Origin: Caproiciproducens faecalis
GTDB taxonomy: Bacteria > Bacillota > Clostridia > Oscillospirales > Acutalibacteraceae
Direction of reading: 5' to 3'
Length of the DNA: 64,000 bases
Assembly (NCBI RefSeq): GCF_019448085.1
Contig: NZ_JAGFNZ010000001.1
Coordinates: 744,001 to 808,000, forward strand
In this document: one piece after another, positions 25,279-34,960 of the stretch
Numbering within the stretch: position 1 is the first letter of the stretch
Layout of the letters: each line of letters begins with the position of its first letter
Program-made: the position numbers and the translations under genes
The notes under the pieces: generated by a model
What the model was told of the DNA's origin: nothing
The model's database searches: none
The model's input: the letters and a program-made list of their open reading frames with translations, nothing else

Positions 25279-26943
25279 ATGATCGCAAAAACATACAACG
25301 TGGGCATCTACTGCCGACTGTCCAACGACGATGAGCGTGACGGCGAATCCGCCAGCATTGAAAATCAAAAGCTGCTGCTTCAACGGTATGTCCGGGAGCG
25401 CGGCTGGAATGAAATCGACGTATATACCGACGACGGATACACCGGAACGAATTTCGACCGTCCCGGTGTCCAGCGTCTGATTGAGGATGCCAAAGCGAAG
25501 CGCATCAACGTGATTTTGGTCAAGGACCTGTCGCGTTTCGGCAGAAACTACATTGAATTCGGGCAATATACGGATTACCTTTTTCCTTCCATTGGGTGCC
25601 GCTTCATTGCGCTGAACAACGGCATCGACACGGAGAGCACCAACGGCAGCACCGATGTCATGTGTTTTTTGAACTTATTTAACGAGTTCTACAGCCGGGA
25701 TACCAGCAAAAAGGTCAAGGCCGTGAAGAAAGCGTGCGCGGAGGACGGAAAATTTCTTGGAACCTATCCCGCCTACGGCTACAAGCGTGACCCTACGGAT
25801 AAACACCACCTCGTAATCGATGAGGAAACCGCGCCGGTTGTGCGCCGGATCTTCGCCATGCGCTGTCAGGGCATGGGCTTTTGGTCCATTGCCGTCGCGC
25901 TCAACGAGGATGGGATTCAGCCGCCCGGAGTGCTGTACTATCAGCGCAAGGGGCGAAGCGACCCGCGTAAAGTCAACCATCAGTGGGCCAATACCACCGT
26001 TCAGGTTATCCTCCGAAATGAGGTTTACATTGGTAATATGGTACAGGGCAAGCATGGGACGCTCTCCTATAAATCCCGCAAGCTCGTAACCAAGCCGGAG
26101 GATGAATGGATACGGGTGGAAAACACTCACGAAGCAATCATTCCCCGCGGTGTGTGGGACACGGTTGTCAGCATCGACCAAAAGAAGGTGCGGAAATCTC
26201 CCGCCGCCGCAGGCCGAAAAAGCATCTTTACTGGCCTTGTCTACTGTGCCGACTGCGGCTTCAAAATGCGGTCCCACAATGAGACGCGCAAGTACAGCGA
26301 CGGCCATACGCAGGTATTTCACTCCTTCATCTGCGGAAATTACAGCCGCAGCGGGAAAACCGCCTGCACCGTCCACATGATTTATGAGGATGCGTTAAAC
26401 AGTCTTGTGTTGGCGGATATCCGGGAAAAAGCACAGTACGCGGAGTACGACCGGGACCGGCTCATCGCGCAGATCACCCGTCTGAAGGATAAGGAAACCC
26501 GTAGCCGCCTGTCCTCTTATGAACAGGAGCTGAAAACGGCAACCGTCCGCGTTTCGGAGCTGGAAAAGCTGATGCAGAATCTCTATGAGGACAAATGCAA
26601 GGGCATTATTCCGCAGACCGTATTTCAGACCCTGATGCAGAAATATGAATCCGAGCGCGCGGAAAAAGCCGCCGCCATCCCAGAATTGGAGCAAAAGGTC
26701 CGGGCGCAGCGTGGAAACAGGCAGGACGCTGACCGCTGGACGGATATCATCCGGCGCTATACGGAAATCACGGAGCTGGATGAAACCATCCTGTTTGAGC
26801 TGGTGGACCGCATTGAGGTGGGCGAAACTCAAAAGCAGGGCGATCTTCGCGTCTGCGACGTTAAGGTGCATTACCGCTACGTCGGGAATGTGGACGAGGC
26901 GCTGACGCAGGAAAAGAGGGAGCGTTATGAAAAAGCTATATAA
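25279..26943 (+). CDS. Large serine recombinase 1
   Basis: Site-specific recombinase of 554 residues that should integrate and excise the element. ATG 25279 follows CGGGAGGTAAAAG. The resolvase domain spans residues ~5-150: nucleophile Ser in YCRLSNDDE, helix SASIENQK, and catalytic Arg in KDLSRFGRNY. A recombinase domain (~165-290) follows, then a zinc-ribbon with Cys pairs (VYCADCGFKM ... FICGNYSRSGKTACTVH), then a coiled-coil (~370-490). All key residues are present. It overlaps the second recombinase by 17 bases, so the two are coupled and may act together. Confidence 0.93.
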   Translation: MIAKTYNVGIYCRLSNDDERDGESASIENQKLLLQRYVRERGWNEIDVYTDDGYTGTNFDRPGVQRLIEDAKAKRINVILVKDLSRFGRNYIEFGQYTDYLFPSIGCRFIALNNGIDTESTNGSTDVMCFLNLFNEFYSRDTSKKVKAVKKACAEDGKFLGTYPAYGYKRDPTDKHHLVIDEETAPVVRRIFAMRCQGMGFWSIAVALNEDGIQPPGVLYYQRKGRSDPRKVNHQWANTTVQVILRNEVYIGNMVQGKHGTLSYKSRKLVTKPEDEWIRVENTHEAIIPRGVWDTVVSIDQKKVRKSPAAAGRKSIFTGLVYCADCGFKMRSHNETRKYSDGHTQVFHSFICGNYSRSGKTACTVHMIYEDALNSLVLADIREKAQYAEYDRDRLIAQITRLKDKETRSRLSSYEQELKTATVRVSELEKLMQNLYEDKCKGIIPQTVFQTLMQKYESERAEKAAAIPELEQKVRAQRGNRQDADRWTDIIRRYTEITELDETILFELVDRIEVGETQKQGDLRVCDVKVHYRYVGNVDEALTQEKRERYEKAI

Positions 26944-28585
26944 GGTCGGCATCTACTGCCGCCTGAGCGTGGACGACGCTTCCAATTCCGCAAAGGCGAA
27001 AAGCTACATCCCCGCCGACGAATCCGCCAGTATTGAAAATCAGCGGGAAATCCTCTCCAAGTTTGTGATGCTGAACGGATGGACGGAGGTAAAAACCTAC
27101 GCCGACGACGGTTACAGCGGCTGCAACTTCCAGCGCCCCGGTTTTCTGGAAATGCTGGAGGACGCCCGGAAAGGCGCTATCAATTTGATCCTCGTCAAAG
27201 ATTTGTCCCGGCTGGGGCGCGACTTTGTAGAGGTGGGCCGATACACGGACGTTGTGTTTCCCTCCATCGGGTGCCGCTTTGTTTCCGTGCTGGACTGTCT
27301 GGACACGGAGGGCGACAACACCGATATGCTCCACTTCCGCAGTTTGATGAACGACTACCATTTGAAGGATTTAAGCAACAAAATCAAGTCCGTGCGGTAC
27401 GCCAAAATGAAAAGCGGGCAGTTCCTTTCCGCTTATGCCCCTTACGGCTACCGCAAAAGCGAGGACGATAAGCACAAGCTGGTGATCGACGAATATTCCG
27501 CCACCGTAGTGCGCAGGGCTTTTTCCATGCGGATGGGCGGCGTGGCCTACGGCAAGATTGCCGCCGCTTTCAATCAGGACGGCATCCTCTCTCCGCGCGG
27601 TTATTGGCACAGCCTGTACGGAACCGGCGAATGCCGTTACTCTCAGATATGGACCTACGCAACCGTAAAAAATCTTCTGAACAGCGAGGTCTACCTTGGA
27701 AACCTGCTTATGAATTATACCGGCTCCCGTTCTTATAAGGACGGCACGATGATTTATAAGCCGGAATCCGAGTGGATACGGTGCGAGGCAACTCATGAAG
27801 CAATCGTTATCCCGGAAGAATGGGAGGCCGTACAGGAAATCAATCAGGCTGCGAAGCGCCGCGTTGAGAACAACCGAAAGCCGACCCGGAGTCTTTTCTC
27901 CGGCAAGCTGGTCTGTGCCGATTGCAAAGGTCCCCTTGGCGCGAGTACAGAGACACACCGCCGTAAAAATGGCACCGTAAAACGCTATGTTTCCTACTGC
28001 TGTGAGAGATACATCCAGTCGGGCCGGAGCGTTTGTTCCTGGCACCGGATATACGAAATGACGCTGGCGCGGATTGTGATGGCTGAAATCAAAGCGGACG
28101 CCGAGGCCGTCACTCTGGATGAGGCCGGTGCGGTGGAGAAGCTCAAACGCCGGATGGCGCAGCATGATGAGCAGCGCATGGCGAACACCCATCAGGAAAT
28201 CGGCAAACTGCGCCGCCGCTTGCAGGAGCTAGAGAGTATGACCGCAAAGCTCTATGAGGACAAGGTTAGCGGAGCGGTCAACAAAAGCACCTTTTCGGTG
28301 CTGATAACGAAAAGCGAACAGGAGCGCCTTGTCAAAGCGGAACGCCTTGACGTGCTTCTGTCCGAAGTCAAAAAATCCGATCAGGATGCTGCCGACATTC
28401 AGAATTGGGCGGCAATGATACGTAAATATCTGAACTTACAGGAACTTGACCGGGAAACCATCGACGAGCTGATAGACCACATCGAAATCGGTGAACGCAC
28501 CGTTGTTGACGGAAAGCGCAGGCAGGATGTTAAAGTGTTCTATCGTTTTGTCGGGCAGGTCAACCGGGAACTTGATATGCAATGA
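26927..28585 (+). CDS. Large serine recombinase 2
   Basis: A second intact large serine recombinase, 552 residues. ATG 26927 has GAGGGAG just upstream, inside the end of the first gene. Catalytic Ser in YCRLSVDD and Arg in KDLSRLGRDF are present, then the recombinase domain, a zinc-ribbon (LVCADCKGPLG ... YCCERYIQSGRSVC) and a coiled-coil. It is clearly a diverged relative of recombinase 1 but carries an insertion of about ten residues before SASIENQ. Tandem recombinases are known from SCCmec (ccrA/ccrB) and some clostridial elements, where both proteins are needed. The right end of the element should lie soon after 28585; clear attachment repeats were not found by eye. Confidence 0.93.
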   Translation: MKKLYKVGIYCRLSVDDASNSAKAKSYIPADESASIENQREILSKFVMLNGWTEVKTYADDGYSGCNFQRPGFLEMLEDARKGAINLILVKDLSRLGRDFVEVGRYTDVVFPSIGCRFVSVLDCLDTEGDNTDMLHFRSLMNDYHLKDLSNKIKSVRYAKMKSGQFLSAYAPYGYRKSEDDKHKLVIDEYSATVVRRAFSMRMGGVAYGKIAAAFNQDGILSPRGYWHSLYGTGECRYSQIWTYATVKNLLNSEVYLGNLLMNYTGSRSYKDGTMIYKPESEWIRCEATHEAIVIPEEWEAVQEINQAAKRRVENNRKPTRSLFSGKLVCADCKGPLGASTETHRRKNGTVKRYVSYCCERYIQSGRSVCSWHRIYEMTLARIVMAEIKADAEAVTLDEAGAVEKLKRRMAQHDEQRMANTHQEIGKLRRRLQELESMTAKLYEDKVSGAVNKSTFSVLITKSEQERLVKAERLDVLLSEVKKSDQDAADIQNWAAMIRKYLNLQELDRETIDELIDHIEIGERTVVDGKRRQDVKVFYRFVGQVNRELDMQ

Positions 28586-28680
28586 AAATAGGCCGTCTTA
28601 CAGGTTTTGAGTGTTTTTTAGCACGACGTTCCCGGATAATGTATGTTCTTCTACGAAATAGCGGTTGGTCGCTCTTGTTG

Positions 28681-30114
28681 TTATCCGAACAGATGTGAAC
28701 TCAGCGGTATTCCGATTACCGTAACGATCAGGTAAGCGAGCATCATCATGACGGCTGAATACCGAATAATCGAACGGGTCGTGATCCACTGCCGGTTGCC
28801 ATAGATGATTGCGGCGGTAGGAGAACCCGAGGGAAGCATGAAGTCAAGTAGATTTAGAAAGATCATGGAGGGCATAATAACCAGAATGTCAACACCGATC
28901 TGCTTCCCAAAGTTATAGGCGATGGGGATAAAAATCACCGCAACTACTGGATTGCTGAGAAAGTTGGTAGCGATCAGCACCAGAAGCAGCATGGAGGCCT
29001 GAAAAGCAAATGGTGTCATTCCTGAGAACACCACGGACAGCTTACTAATAAGAAATTTGCTGATCCCTGTTTCTGAACTGGTAAGGGCTGTGGAAATGCA
29101 CAGTGCCGTACTGAACATAAACAACATGCCCCATATGAGCCCCTTGGATGCAATGGCGTCGATTGGAAAAATTTGCTTTCCGTCCTTCCTAAACACAAGG
29201 CATGCCCCGACTACGCAGGCAACGATTCCCGTATTACCGATCGCTTTGAGCAATTGACTCAACATCAAATCTGGAAAAAGATTCGGAAAGGAGAGCAGAA
29301 CAATGATTAGAAGCATGGCTCCCAGAGCCAGCTTCTGCTCGAAAGAAAAAGACTCCGTGCCGCTTTGTACCTTATAGTTTTCCAGTGGCGACACCGATGG
29401 ACGTGCGATCAGACGCATAAATCCGTAAAATCCCAGCAACATCAGGACGGAAAAAGTGCCAGAGTAGATCATATACGGAAGATACGCCACTGTTTTGGTC
29501 GGGTCAACCGCCTCCAGTATGGCATACATTCCAATGGGCGTGATTTGGAACGGAAAAAAACACATGCCTATGGTAGACGCGATGGCAACCCCGAACAACA
29601 TGAGAGAGGGCCATTCGTCCTGCGGCTTGAAGCCTACCTCATGCGAAATCTGATACACAATATTCCAGCAGATCAGCATAATTGGGAGACCACCCACCGC
29701 CATCGCGGGCACATAGGCGGAGAGCAGCACCAGCAGTGTAATGAGCCATGGCTTCCCCTCCGCTCTTTTCGATGAAATGATTCTAAGCGCAATGGCTTTT
29801 GCCACTCCCGTTTGATTCATAATCCCGCTCAGCAGCAGCAAGAAAAAGACGAAGAGCACCGTATCGTTGCTCACTGCCAGCGCAAATGCCTGCTTGACGG
29901 TGGTGTAACCACTGCAGCCAAGCAGCACCAGTGCCGCGATGCTTGGCCAAACCATATCTACAGTACTCCAGCCGTATATCGCGCCCAGAACGATGCCCAG
30001 AATTTTCATCCCCATGGGGGTGATCGGGTTCGGCGCCGGAAGGTATCCAAGAAAGAGCATTAGGCCCATGGTGATTACACTGTTCAATAAGTAGCCGTTC
30101 TTGTTGTTTTTCAT
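28681..30114 (-). CDS. Anion/dicarboxylate permease (SLC13/ArsB superfamily type)
   Basis: A 477-residue polytopic membrane protein with about 12 hydrophobic segments in two halves, as in Na+/dicarboxylate (DASS) and related ion transporters. Seen: a first-half signature near AMAVGGLPIMLICWNIV and a second-half one near ATNFLSNPVVAVIFIP plus MLPSGSPTAAIIYGN, which fits the substrate/Na+ binding hairpins of this superfamily. The ribosome binding site is modest (GAGGT, 12 bases before ATG). It is followed in sequence, upstream on the same strand, by an MFS transporter; both face the LysR gene. Substrate probably an organic acid processed by the neighbouring reductase; inference. Confidence 0.75.
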   Translation of the reverse strand: MKNNKNGYLLNSVITMGLMLFLGYLPAPNPITPMGMKILGIVLGAIYGWSTVDMVWPSIAALVLLGCSGYTTVKQAFALAVSNDTVLFVFFLLLLSGIMNQTGVAKAIALRIISSKRAEGKPWLITLLVLLSAYVPAMAVGGLPIMLICWNIVYQISHEVGFKPQDEWPSLMLFGVAIASTIGMCFFPFQITPIGMYAILEAVDPTKTVAYLPYMIYSGTFSVLMLLGFYGFMRLIARPSVSPLENYKVQSGTESFSFEQKLALGAMLLIIVLLSFPNLFPDLMLSQLLKAIGNTGIVACVVGACLVFRKDGKQIFPIDAIASKGLIWGMLFMFSTALCISTALTSSETGISKFLISKLSVVFSGMTPFAFQASMLLLVLIATNFLSNPVVAVIFIPIAYNFGKQIGVDILVIMPSMIFLNLLDFMLPSGSPTAAIIYGNRQWITTRSIIRYSAVMMMLAYLIVTVIGIPLSSHLFG

Positions 30115-30194
30115 AAGTTCATCTTACCTCTTGTCCGCTGCCAGAAAATTCGCTTCGGCAACGAGTGCTGTCCCTGCAAAAGAAACCGGATCGC

Positions 30195-31406
30195 TTAATA
30201 TGCTTTGCTTTCTTGCGCTTCGAATTTCTTTATAGCATAGCCCACGGCGACGATTGCAATCACGCCTACTATCAGCTCCATTACGCCCACAAAGCCGTAC
30301 TTCCAACGGTAGATATCCATTCCTCCGTTGAAGGCCTCCGCGATCGGGTTAACAACATAAGGCGTAATGAATTGAGCAAGATGGATAGCGGCGACAAACA
30401 GTCCTGTTGTCATCACATAGAAATTGGGGTTTGTGGACTTCGTGCACAAGTAAGTTCCCTGCGCTACGCAAATATTGTTGCCAAGGCCGATAAAGAAGGC
30501 CCCGATCAGGCAGACGTCGATGCTGGGTGCGACGCTGAGAAGGCCAAAGCCCACTGCTAAACAGATTGCGCCAACCCCCAGCGTACCTTTCTTAAAGATC
30601 TTGACGAGCCACGCGAGAACAAAGCCCGCTACGATTGATCCGAGAGACACCATAGAAGAGACCAGGCCGGATTTAGCTGCTCCTCCAAGACCCGTGGATT
30701 TCATATAAAGTGCAATGTTCAGGCCGATGGAGTTGAAGAATACCATGTATAGAAAAGCAAAGGACAGGGCCGTGATGAGCAACATGTTCGGCTTGAATTT
30801 TTCAGTAACTTCACCGCTCTTTTTGATTTTGGCCACCGGCTTATCCTCAGGCAGCAGGATCAAGACCAGTACAATAACCAGAACGCCAATGAGATACATG
30901 TAAAACACCGCGGTCCAGGTAATCTCCGCCAGCCAACCCGCGATAATGGTTGCTAAAAACGAGCCGATCGCTGCCACGCTTTCCTTGACTCCGATAAACT
31001 TGTTGGCCTTATCGGGCTTTACATAGGTGGCGATGATGGAAACGGCGCAGGGAGAGGCCATGCCAAGACCAAGGCCCATAAACAGGCGCAGCGTTAAGAT
31101 GGCATTAAAGTTGTCGATAAACAAAAGAGGGCCAAACCCGCCAATGGTGATGATAGCAGAGGAAATGAGCGCGAGCTTCTTTCTCGATATATACTGGCTC
31201 AAAGGCCCAGCGAGCAGTGCGCCAATCAAGGTGGGCAGCGCGACACCGCTGATCAGCTGCTGGATGGTTGTGATTGAGAGATTTGGGAAAGCTTCACTGA
31301 TCAGAGAAAGCGCGGGCTGGATAAACTGTTTCCCTTGCTGGAGTACAGCAAGCAGACAGCCGCATACTACCGCCCGTGTTGTAATATTTTTGGTACTTGT
31401 TTCCAC
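30195..31406 (-). CDS. MFS transporter, 12 helices
   Basis: A 403-residue major-facilitator protein. It starts with GTG at 31406, supported by GAGGAGG eight bases upstream. Motif A is seen as AGPLSQYISRKKLALIS after helix 2, and LGLGMASPCAVSIIATYVKP around helix 4. It resembles organic-acid or aromatic-acid uptake permeases. It is 80 bases upstream of the ion-type permease on the same strand and divergent from the LysR gene, so probably one regulated unit: two transporters plus the reductase at 32652. Confidence 0.85.
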   Translation of the reverse strand: METSTKNITTRAVVCGCLLAVLQQGKQFIQPALSLISEAFPNLSITTIQQLISGVALPTLIGALLAGPLSQYISRKKLALISSAIITIGGFGPLLFIDNFNAILTLRLFMGLGLGMASPCAVSIIATYVKPDKANKFIGVKESVAAIGSFLATIIAGWLAEITWTAVFYMYLIGVLVIVLVLILLPEDKPVAKIKKSGEVTEKFKPNMLLITALSFAFLYMVFFNSIGLNIALYMKSTGLGGAAKSGLVSSMVSLGSIVAGFVLAWLVKIFKKGTLGVGAICLAVGFGLLSVAPSIDVCLIGAFFIGLGNNICVAQGTYLCTKSTNPNFYVMTTGLFVAAIHLAQFITPYVVNPIAEAFNGGMDIYRWKYGFVGVMELIVGVIAIVAVGYAIKKFEAQESKAY

Positions 31407-31582
31407 AAATATGTCCTCCTCATTATGTTTTATGTGGTGAGTGAGAGCTATTTTAGGTGCAGATGCATTCTAACACATTTGTTAAATTTTGAACAATATC
31501 ATTTTCATATGACACTATTCCAAATTGTTGTTGCAAATATAAAAAAGTTTTGATTAAATATAGGTAGGTGCAAAATATGTTT

Positions 31583-31601
31583 TGACCATATGCAATGGTC
31601 A
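31583..31601. promoter_or_regulatory. LysR-type operator in the divergent intergenic region
   Basis: TGACCAT-5-ATGGTCA, a perfect 7-base inverted repeat 24 bases before the LysR coding start. It fits an autoregulatory LysR box (T-N11-A form). Confidence 0.55.
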
Positions 31602-31625
31602 CACGCATGAAAGAAGGGTTGAAAA

Positions 31626-32534
31626 ATAACTCTACAGCAAATGAAATACATGGTTTCGGTTGCAAACTGCCACAGCTTTTCCCAAGCGTCCCGAGAGTGC
31701 TTTGTGGCGCAGACTGCTATTAGTAAACAAATTGCAAATCTAGAAAACGAGTTGAATTGCAAGCTGTTCGTTCGCGGCCAACACAGTGTTGAGCTGACTA
31801 AACAGGGAGAAATTTTTCTCAACTACGCCTCTGAAGTGCTCCATATGTGCGACAATGCCGTCCGGGACATCCATATGTCGCAGATCATGGGAAAGAAAAA
31901 AATGAGGATCGGTTACAGGGGTCATATTGAAAGGCGTCTGCTGACCGACATCGCGGTAAATTACACGGAGCTTCATCCCGATATCTTCATGACCTACCAA
32001 TACGTCGGCCTTGAACGGATCCTGCCGTCGCTGCTGTCTCATGAGCAGGACATCATTTTTGCGCCCTATGAGCATGTTCAGGGGGTGCCTCACATCTCAA
32101 GCTACCATTTGCTTGATTGCCCCATCAATCTCGCGGTCAGTCTTTCGAACCCTGCCGCGAAACTTGACATGATTACACGCGACGTACTAAAAAATATGAA
32201 TTTTATATCGCTGGACGTCACCGCCTCTCCGGGCCTCTGCTCCAAAGCGGAAAGGCAGTGGGCACAGCTGGGCTTTCGGCCAAACATTACCTACCATGCC
32301 TCCGAAATGGAGTCTGCGCTGCTGATGGCGGAATCCAACGCAGGAGTTATGTTGCTGCCGAAATTGCTTGACGCGTTTGAGCCAAGAAAGCTGAAATATG
32401 TGCCCATTGAAGGCTTTGGGTCTTTTGAGAGCCTGTGCATCGCCTGGCTCAGCTCCAATACGGAAGTGGAAACCAATCGATTCATTCAGTTTGTCAAGAA
32501 GTGGTTCAAGCAGTATGACTCTTCTGATGCGTGA
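31626..32534 (+). CDS. LysR-family regulator, possibly with ATA start
   Basis: A LysR-type activator with an N-terminal helix-turn-helix (SFSQASRECFVAQTAISKQIANLE) and C-terminal periplasmic-binding-fold effector domain. From the first ATG (31641) the protein would be 297 residues and lack the usual MTLQQ beginning. The five codons before that ATG read I-T-L-Q-Q with ATA in the start position, and GAAGGG lies about eight bases ahead of the ATA. The family N-terminus therefore seems intact but its start codon is ATA, or a mutated ATG. Coordinates include those five codons. It probably controls the divergent transporters and the downstream reductase. Confidence 0.85.
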   Translation: MTLQQMKYMVSVANCHSFSQASRECFVAQTAISKQIANLENELNCKLFVRGQHSVELTKQGEIFLNYASEVLHMCDNAVRDIHMSQIMGKKKMRIGYRGHIERRLLTDIAVNYTELHPDIFMTYQYVGLERILPSLLSHEQDIIFAPYEHVQGVPHISSYHLLDCPINLAVSLSNPAAKLDMITRDVLKNMNFISLDVTASPGLCSKAERQWAQLGFRPNITYHASEMESALLMAESNAGVMLLPKLLDAFEPRKLKYVPIEGFGSFESLCIAWLSSNTEVETNRFIQFVKKWFKQYDSSDA

Positions 32535-32587
32535 TTCCTTTTTGGCATAGCCGGATAACTTTTTCATGTTTGCCAATCTCGGAAGGT

Positions 32588-32605
32588 TTGTTACAATAAT
32601 AACAA
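32588..32605. promoter_or_regulatory. Inverted repeat before the ene-reductase gene
   Basis: TTGTTA-6-TAACAA, 46 bases upstream of the start codon. It could be a regulator site; weak evidence. Confidence 0.35.
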
Positions 32606-32651
32606 TGGCGGTGAGAGGCTGTTGAGTGTAATATCTGTTACGGAGGCAACT

Positions 32652-34595
32652 ATGAAAGCATATAAACATCTGTTTAAGCCTATTCGCGTGGGAAGGCTCA
32701 CATATAAAAACCGTATTCTTCTGTCGCCCCAGAATCCGCACATTTCTCCGAACGGCGACATGATGAGCACTGAATTTATTGAATTTTACAGGAAGTTTGC
32801 TCAGGGTGGCGCAGCGCAGATCACCATCGGCTGTACGCCGGTCAACCGCGACCCGCTGGACGCGGTGCGCGGCGGATTCATGCTGCGTCTCGGTTCTGAT
32901 TCGTCGCACATCGCTCTTGCCCGCTTTGCAGACATGGCCCACATGTACGGCTGCAAGGCCGCCGTCGAAGTATTCGCCGTTGCCAAAGGCGAGATCAAGG
33001 CTTATTCCGATCGAGGAGATAAGGGCAAGAATGCCGTAGAGATTATGCCCTCCGACATGAGCGTTAACGAAATTGAAAGGATTGCGGAGGACTTCGCGAC
33101 AGCCGCCGAGCGCTGTGTAAAGGCTGGCGTGGACACCATTGTCTATCACGGCGCGCACGGTCAAATTTCCGCGGCCTTCTTTTCCAAAGCTTTTAACGAC
33201 CGTGATGACGAGTTTGGCACGCAGACGCTGGAAAACAGAGCGCGCTTTACCGATCTGGTTCTGGATGCGATTCGCGCAAAGGTTGGAAACAGACTAAACA
33301 TCGAATACCGCATCAGCTTGGAAGATATGGTTCCGAATTCCCCGACGTTTGACGAGCTGGTGTGGTTCGTCCGGCACATTCAGGACAGGATCGACGTGAT
33401 CCATGTGTCAAAGGGTCTGCATAACGTCCATCGTCTGGCTCCGTATATGTTTCAGCCTCTGTATTTTGAGCATGGTATCAATCTCGACAACGCCGCGAAA
33501 CTCAAGGCGCAAGTGGATATCCCTGTCTGTGCGGTCGGCTCCGTTACCATCGACCAAGCAGAGGAGGCCATCGCCTCAGGCAAGCTTGATTTCGTGGCCA
33601 TGGCACGCGGACTCTATGCCGATCCCGATTTGCCCCGCAAGGCAATGACGGGCCAGGCTGACCGCATCCGCCCCTGTGTGAGATGCAACCAGTGTATCAA
33701 CAACACGCACACCTACCTTCTCCCCACATGCTGTTCCGTCAATGCCGAAAACGCTCGGGAGGTCATCTTCTCGCAGATACCCGCACCCGCGGGCAGGCGA
33801 AAGGTTGCCGTGGTCGGCGGAGGCCCCGGCGGAATGGAGGCGGCTCGAGTGGCAGCTAAACGCGGTCATGAGGTCACTCTTTACGAAAAGGCCGACCATC
33901 TTGGCGGTGCGTTCGAAATCGCCTCCATGGCCAGCTTCAAGAGAGATAACCGCAGCTACATCGACTGGTCCTCCCGCGACATTCTGTCCACTCCCGGCAT
34001 ACGGGTCCTGTTAAACACTGAGGCCACGGCTGAAATTTTGAAAGCTGGCGGCTATGACGTGGTTATCGTGGCCAACGGCAGCAATCCGATTTATCCATCC
34101 GCCCTGAGGGATAAACAGAATGTCTGCTGGGTCGGTGACGTTGAGCTTGGACACGTTTCCCTGGGCGACAGGGTCGTCATTGCGGGAGCTGGCCTGTCCG
34201 GCTGCGAAACAGCCTGGCTGCTTGCAGAGGAAGGCAAGAAGGTCTCGATCATTGATATGCAGCCGCGCAGTCTAATCGGCGCCGGCGGTAGCACGATGAA
34301 CATGTCGGCACTGATGGAAAAGTTGGACGAGCTTCATGTGGAGCTTCTTTGCGAGACTAAGCTGGAGGATGTGCAGGACGACGGTATTGTGGTCAGCACA
34401 AAAGCCGGCTCCCGTAAGCTTTTATGCGACAATGTGGTTCTCGCGCTCGGACTGGTACCTGACACAGCGCTCGGCGAACAGCTCTACCGTGAGCTTGATT
34501 GCCAGGTTGTCATGGTCGGAGACTGCATGACGCGTATGGGCACACTGAAAAACGCCGTCAGCACCGGGCATATGGCCGGGTATAACATTTTTTAA
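32652..34595 (+). CDS. NADH:flavin oxidoreductase / 2,4-dienoyl-CoA reductase-like ene-reductase
   Basis: A 647-residue multi-cofactor reductase of the Old Yellow Enzyme/FadH/BaiCD group, expected to reduce an activated C=C bond with NAD(P)H. ATG 32652 follows ACGGAGGCAACT; an open frame ten codons longer lacks a site. Residues ~1-330 are the FMN TIM barrel (HGAHGQISAAFFSKAFNDR, VGSVTIDQAEEAI). The 4Fe-4S ligands are CVRCNQC then C after 11 residues; the second gap is two residues rather than the usual three. Residues ~380-647 hold FAD and NAD(P) folds (VVGGGPGGMEAARVAA and VIAGAGLSGCETAWLLA). Single gene with its own terminator, beside LysR and two transporters; substrate probably an unsaturated acid. 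Confidence 0.88.
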   Translation: MKAYKHLFKPIRVGRLTYKNRILLSPQNPHISPNGDMMSTEFIEFYRKFAQGGAAQITIGCTPVNRDPLDAVRGGFMLRLGSDSSHIALARFADMAHMYGCKAAVEVFAVAKGEIKAYSDRGDKGKNAVEIMPSDMSVNEIERIAEDFATAAERCVKAGVDTIVYHGAHGQISAAFFSKAFNDRDDEFGTQTLENRARFTDLVLDAIRAKVGNRLNIEYRISLEDMVPNSPTFDELVWFVRHIQDRIDVIHVSKGLHNVHRLAPYMFQPLYFEHGINLDNAAKLKAQVDIPVCAVGSVTIDQAEEAIASGKLDFVAMARGLYADPDLPRKAMTGQADRIRPCVRCNQCINNTHTYLLPTCCSVNAENAREVIFSQIPAPAGRRKVAVVGGGPGGMEAARVAAKRGHEVTLYEKADHLGGAFEIASMASFKRDNRSYIDWSSRDILSTPGIRVLLNTEATAEILKAGGYDVVIVANGSNPIYPSALRDKQNVCWVGDVELGHVSLGDRVVIAGAGLSGCETAWLLAEEGKKVSIIDMQPRSLIGAGGSTMNMSALMEKLDELHVELLCETKLEDVQDDGIVVSTKAGSRKLLCDNVVLALGLVPDTALGEQLYRELDCQVVMVGDCMTRMGTLKNAVSTGHMAGYNIF

Positions 34596-34643
34596 TATAG
34601 AACCTGAAAGAGCTGCTGCAAAGCAGATTACTGTAAAAAAGGT

Positions 34644-34686
34644 CGAGGCAGCCACACAAAAAAGTGTAAGCTGCCTCGGCTTTTTG
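34644..34686 (+). terminator. Terminator of the ene-reductase gene
   Basis: GAGGCAGC pairs with GCTGCCTC around a CACAC/GTGT inner pair, followed by GGCTTTTTG. Confidence 0.85.
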
Positions 34687-34960
34687 CATAAAATATAGCT
34701 GTTAAGCAAATTATAATGCCTTGCGTGGCATGGCACATTACACGTCAATTCTGCAATGCTTTCTGATCCTAACAGGTCCGGCACGCTCCTGTGTGGAGGT
34801 TTCCGCACTTCCGAAAGGTGCGCTGATTGGAATAGAATTGGTGGCTGAAATCAGGCAATTTATAGATGAAAAGCGGAAGCAGTGAACAGAACCGTGAAAA
34901 ATGGACATTGAAAGAAAAAGCCTCTAGTCGTAGGATATAACTACGATTGGAGGTTTTCTC

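Noticed and set aside
23540-28625. Attachment-site repeats for the serine-recombinase element
   Set aside because: A weak match (GTGTTTTT..AGCA near 23541 and 28608) is too short and A+T rich to claim.
32187-33164. 325-codon minus-strand open frame
   Set aside because: Antisense to the LysR and ene-reductase genes; no recognisable domain.
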